Source: Chloroflexota bacterium
Lineage (GTDB): Bacteria; Chloroflexota; Anaerolineae; Ardenticatenales; Ardenticatenaceae
DNA: 6,678 nt
Reading direction: 5' to 3'
Assembly: GCA_003520455.1 (NCBI GenBank)
Contig: DOUV01000242.1
Span: 5,726-12,403, forward strand
Position numbers and translations under genes: made by a program
The notes under the pieces: generated by a model
Databases searched by the model: none
Told to the model about the DNA's origin: nothing
What the model saw: the letters and a program-made list of their open reading frames with translations, nothing else
Shown here: piece by piece, positions 6,524 to 6,678 of the stretch
Layout of the letters: each line of letters begins with the position of its first letter
Position numbering within the stretch: the stretch's first letter is position 1

Positions 6524-6678
6524 TTGACACTCCCACGGTTACGCCCTGCGGGGCGTCCCCAAGCGAGCAGATCTCGCTTGGGCGTCCCCCACCGGGGAGA
6601 AACCGTGGGATTCTCGCTTCTCCCCTGCGGGGGACGCCCCCACGAGAGGCTCTTGCTTGTCCCCTACGGGGGAATCCC
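6524..6678 (-). mobile_element. Putative right end of an IS200/IS605-family (TnpB-type) element, running off the right edge
   Basis: On the minus strand the DNA reads AGAATCCCACGGTT, then a structured insert, then AACCGTGGGAGTGTCAA, ending at 6524. IS200/IS605-type right ends carry subterminal hairpins rather than terminal inverted repeats and are often cut after TCAA. CCCACGGTT/AACCGTGGG-type arms followed by TCAA are typical of TnpB-bearing elements. The 10-bp arms are 6531-6540 and 6601-6610. The flanking DNA starts abruptly in the middle of a propeller reading frame, which supports a true insertion junction. No transposase or tnpB coding sequence is in the window. If present, it lies to the right on the minus strand. 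Alternatives are a non-autonomous copy or an intergenic palindromic repeat family. Confidence 0.5.
6541..6678 (+). repeat. Array of nested GC-rich hairpins with a 39-40 bp period
   Basis: Stems seen are ACGCCC/GGGCGT with TGCG loop (6541-6556), CCCAAGCGAG/CTCGCTTGGG with a 5-nt loop (6558-6582), CCCC/GGGG (6587-6597), TCCCC/GGGGA with TGCG loop (6621-6634) and TCCCC/GGGGA with TACG loop (6660-6673). The heptamer CTCGCTT or CTTGCTT recurs at 6573, 6613 and 6652. The units starting at 6613 and 6652 match at 22 of 27 positions. The decamer GGGCGTCCCC occurs at 6551-6560 and 6580-6589, and inverted at 6630-6639, so several pairings exclude each other. It lies within the putative element end. Confidence 0.7.

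Noticed and set aside
6541..6678. CRISPR array
   Set aside because: The repeat units diverge from each other, have no unique spacers of constant length between identical repeats, and consist of internal palindromes. This fits element-end structure better.

Overview
This is a GC-rich bacterial window. Hand counts of sample lines in the genes run from about 62 to 77% GC. It has a tight plus-strand catabolic block on the left and a lower-GC, mobile-element-scarred tail on the right. The codon pattern and protein families fit a high-GC lineage such as Chloroflexota or Actinomycetota, but nothing in the window fixes the taxon.

Layout: (1) Positions 1-113 are a short, roughly 50% GC leader with four related heptamers forming two dyads (44-67 and 73-96). 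(2) Positions 114-2204 encode a fused peptide/nickel-type ABC transporter ATPase with two complete nucleotide-binding domains, equivalent to DppD plus DppF in one chain. (3) A 75-nt gap carries a strong hairpin. (4) Positions 2280-4280 encode a hydantoinase/5-oxoprolinase A (HyuA-type) subunit. One nucleotide after its stop comes the B subunit (4282-5856). The three genes read as one transcription unit. My inference is that a peptide-like or cyclic-amide/lactam substrate is imported and then opened by the ATP-dependent HyuAB hydrolase. The permease and binding-protein genes are not in the window.

From 5857 to the right edge there is no intact gene I can defend. A stretch near 51% GC (5941-6120) holds an unrecognised minus-strand reading frame. 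Then comes a minus-strand fragment of a beta-propeller (TolB/WD40-like) protein with a one-base frameshift (6333-6523). This fragment stops exactly where a putative IS200/IS605-type right end begins (6524-6678). That end has a terminal TCAA on the minus strand, a 10-bp inverted repeat and a nested array of GC-rich hairpins with a 39-40 bp period. The transposase or TnpB gene of that element, if present, would lie beyond the right edge on the minus strand.

The best candidates for something unusual are the competing hairpin array and sharp insertion junction at 6524, the leader dyads, and a conserved-looking internal start site at the fusion joint of the ABC protein. I see no evidence for a wholly new multi-gene system.
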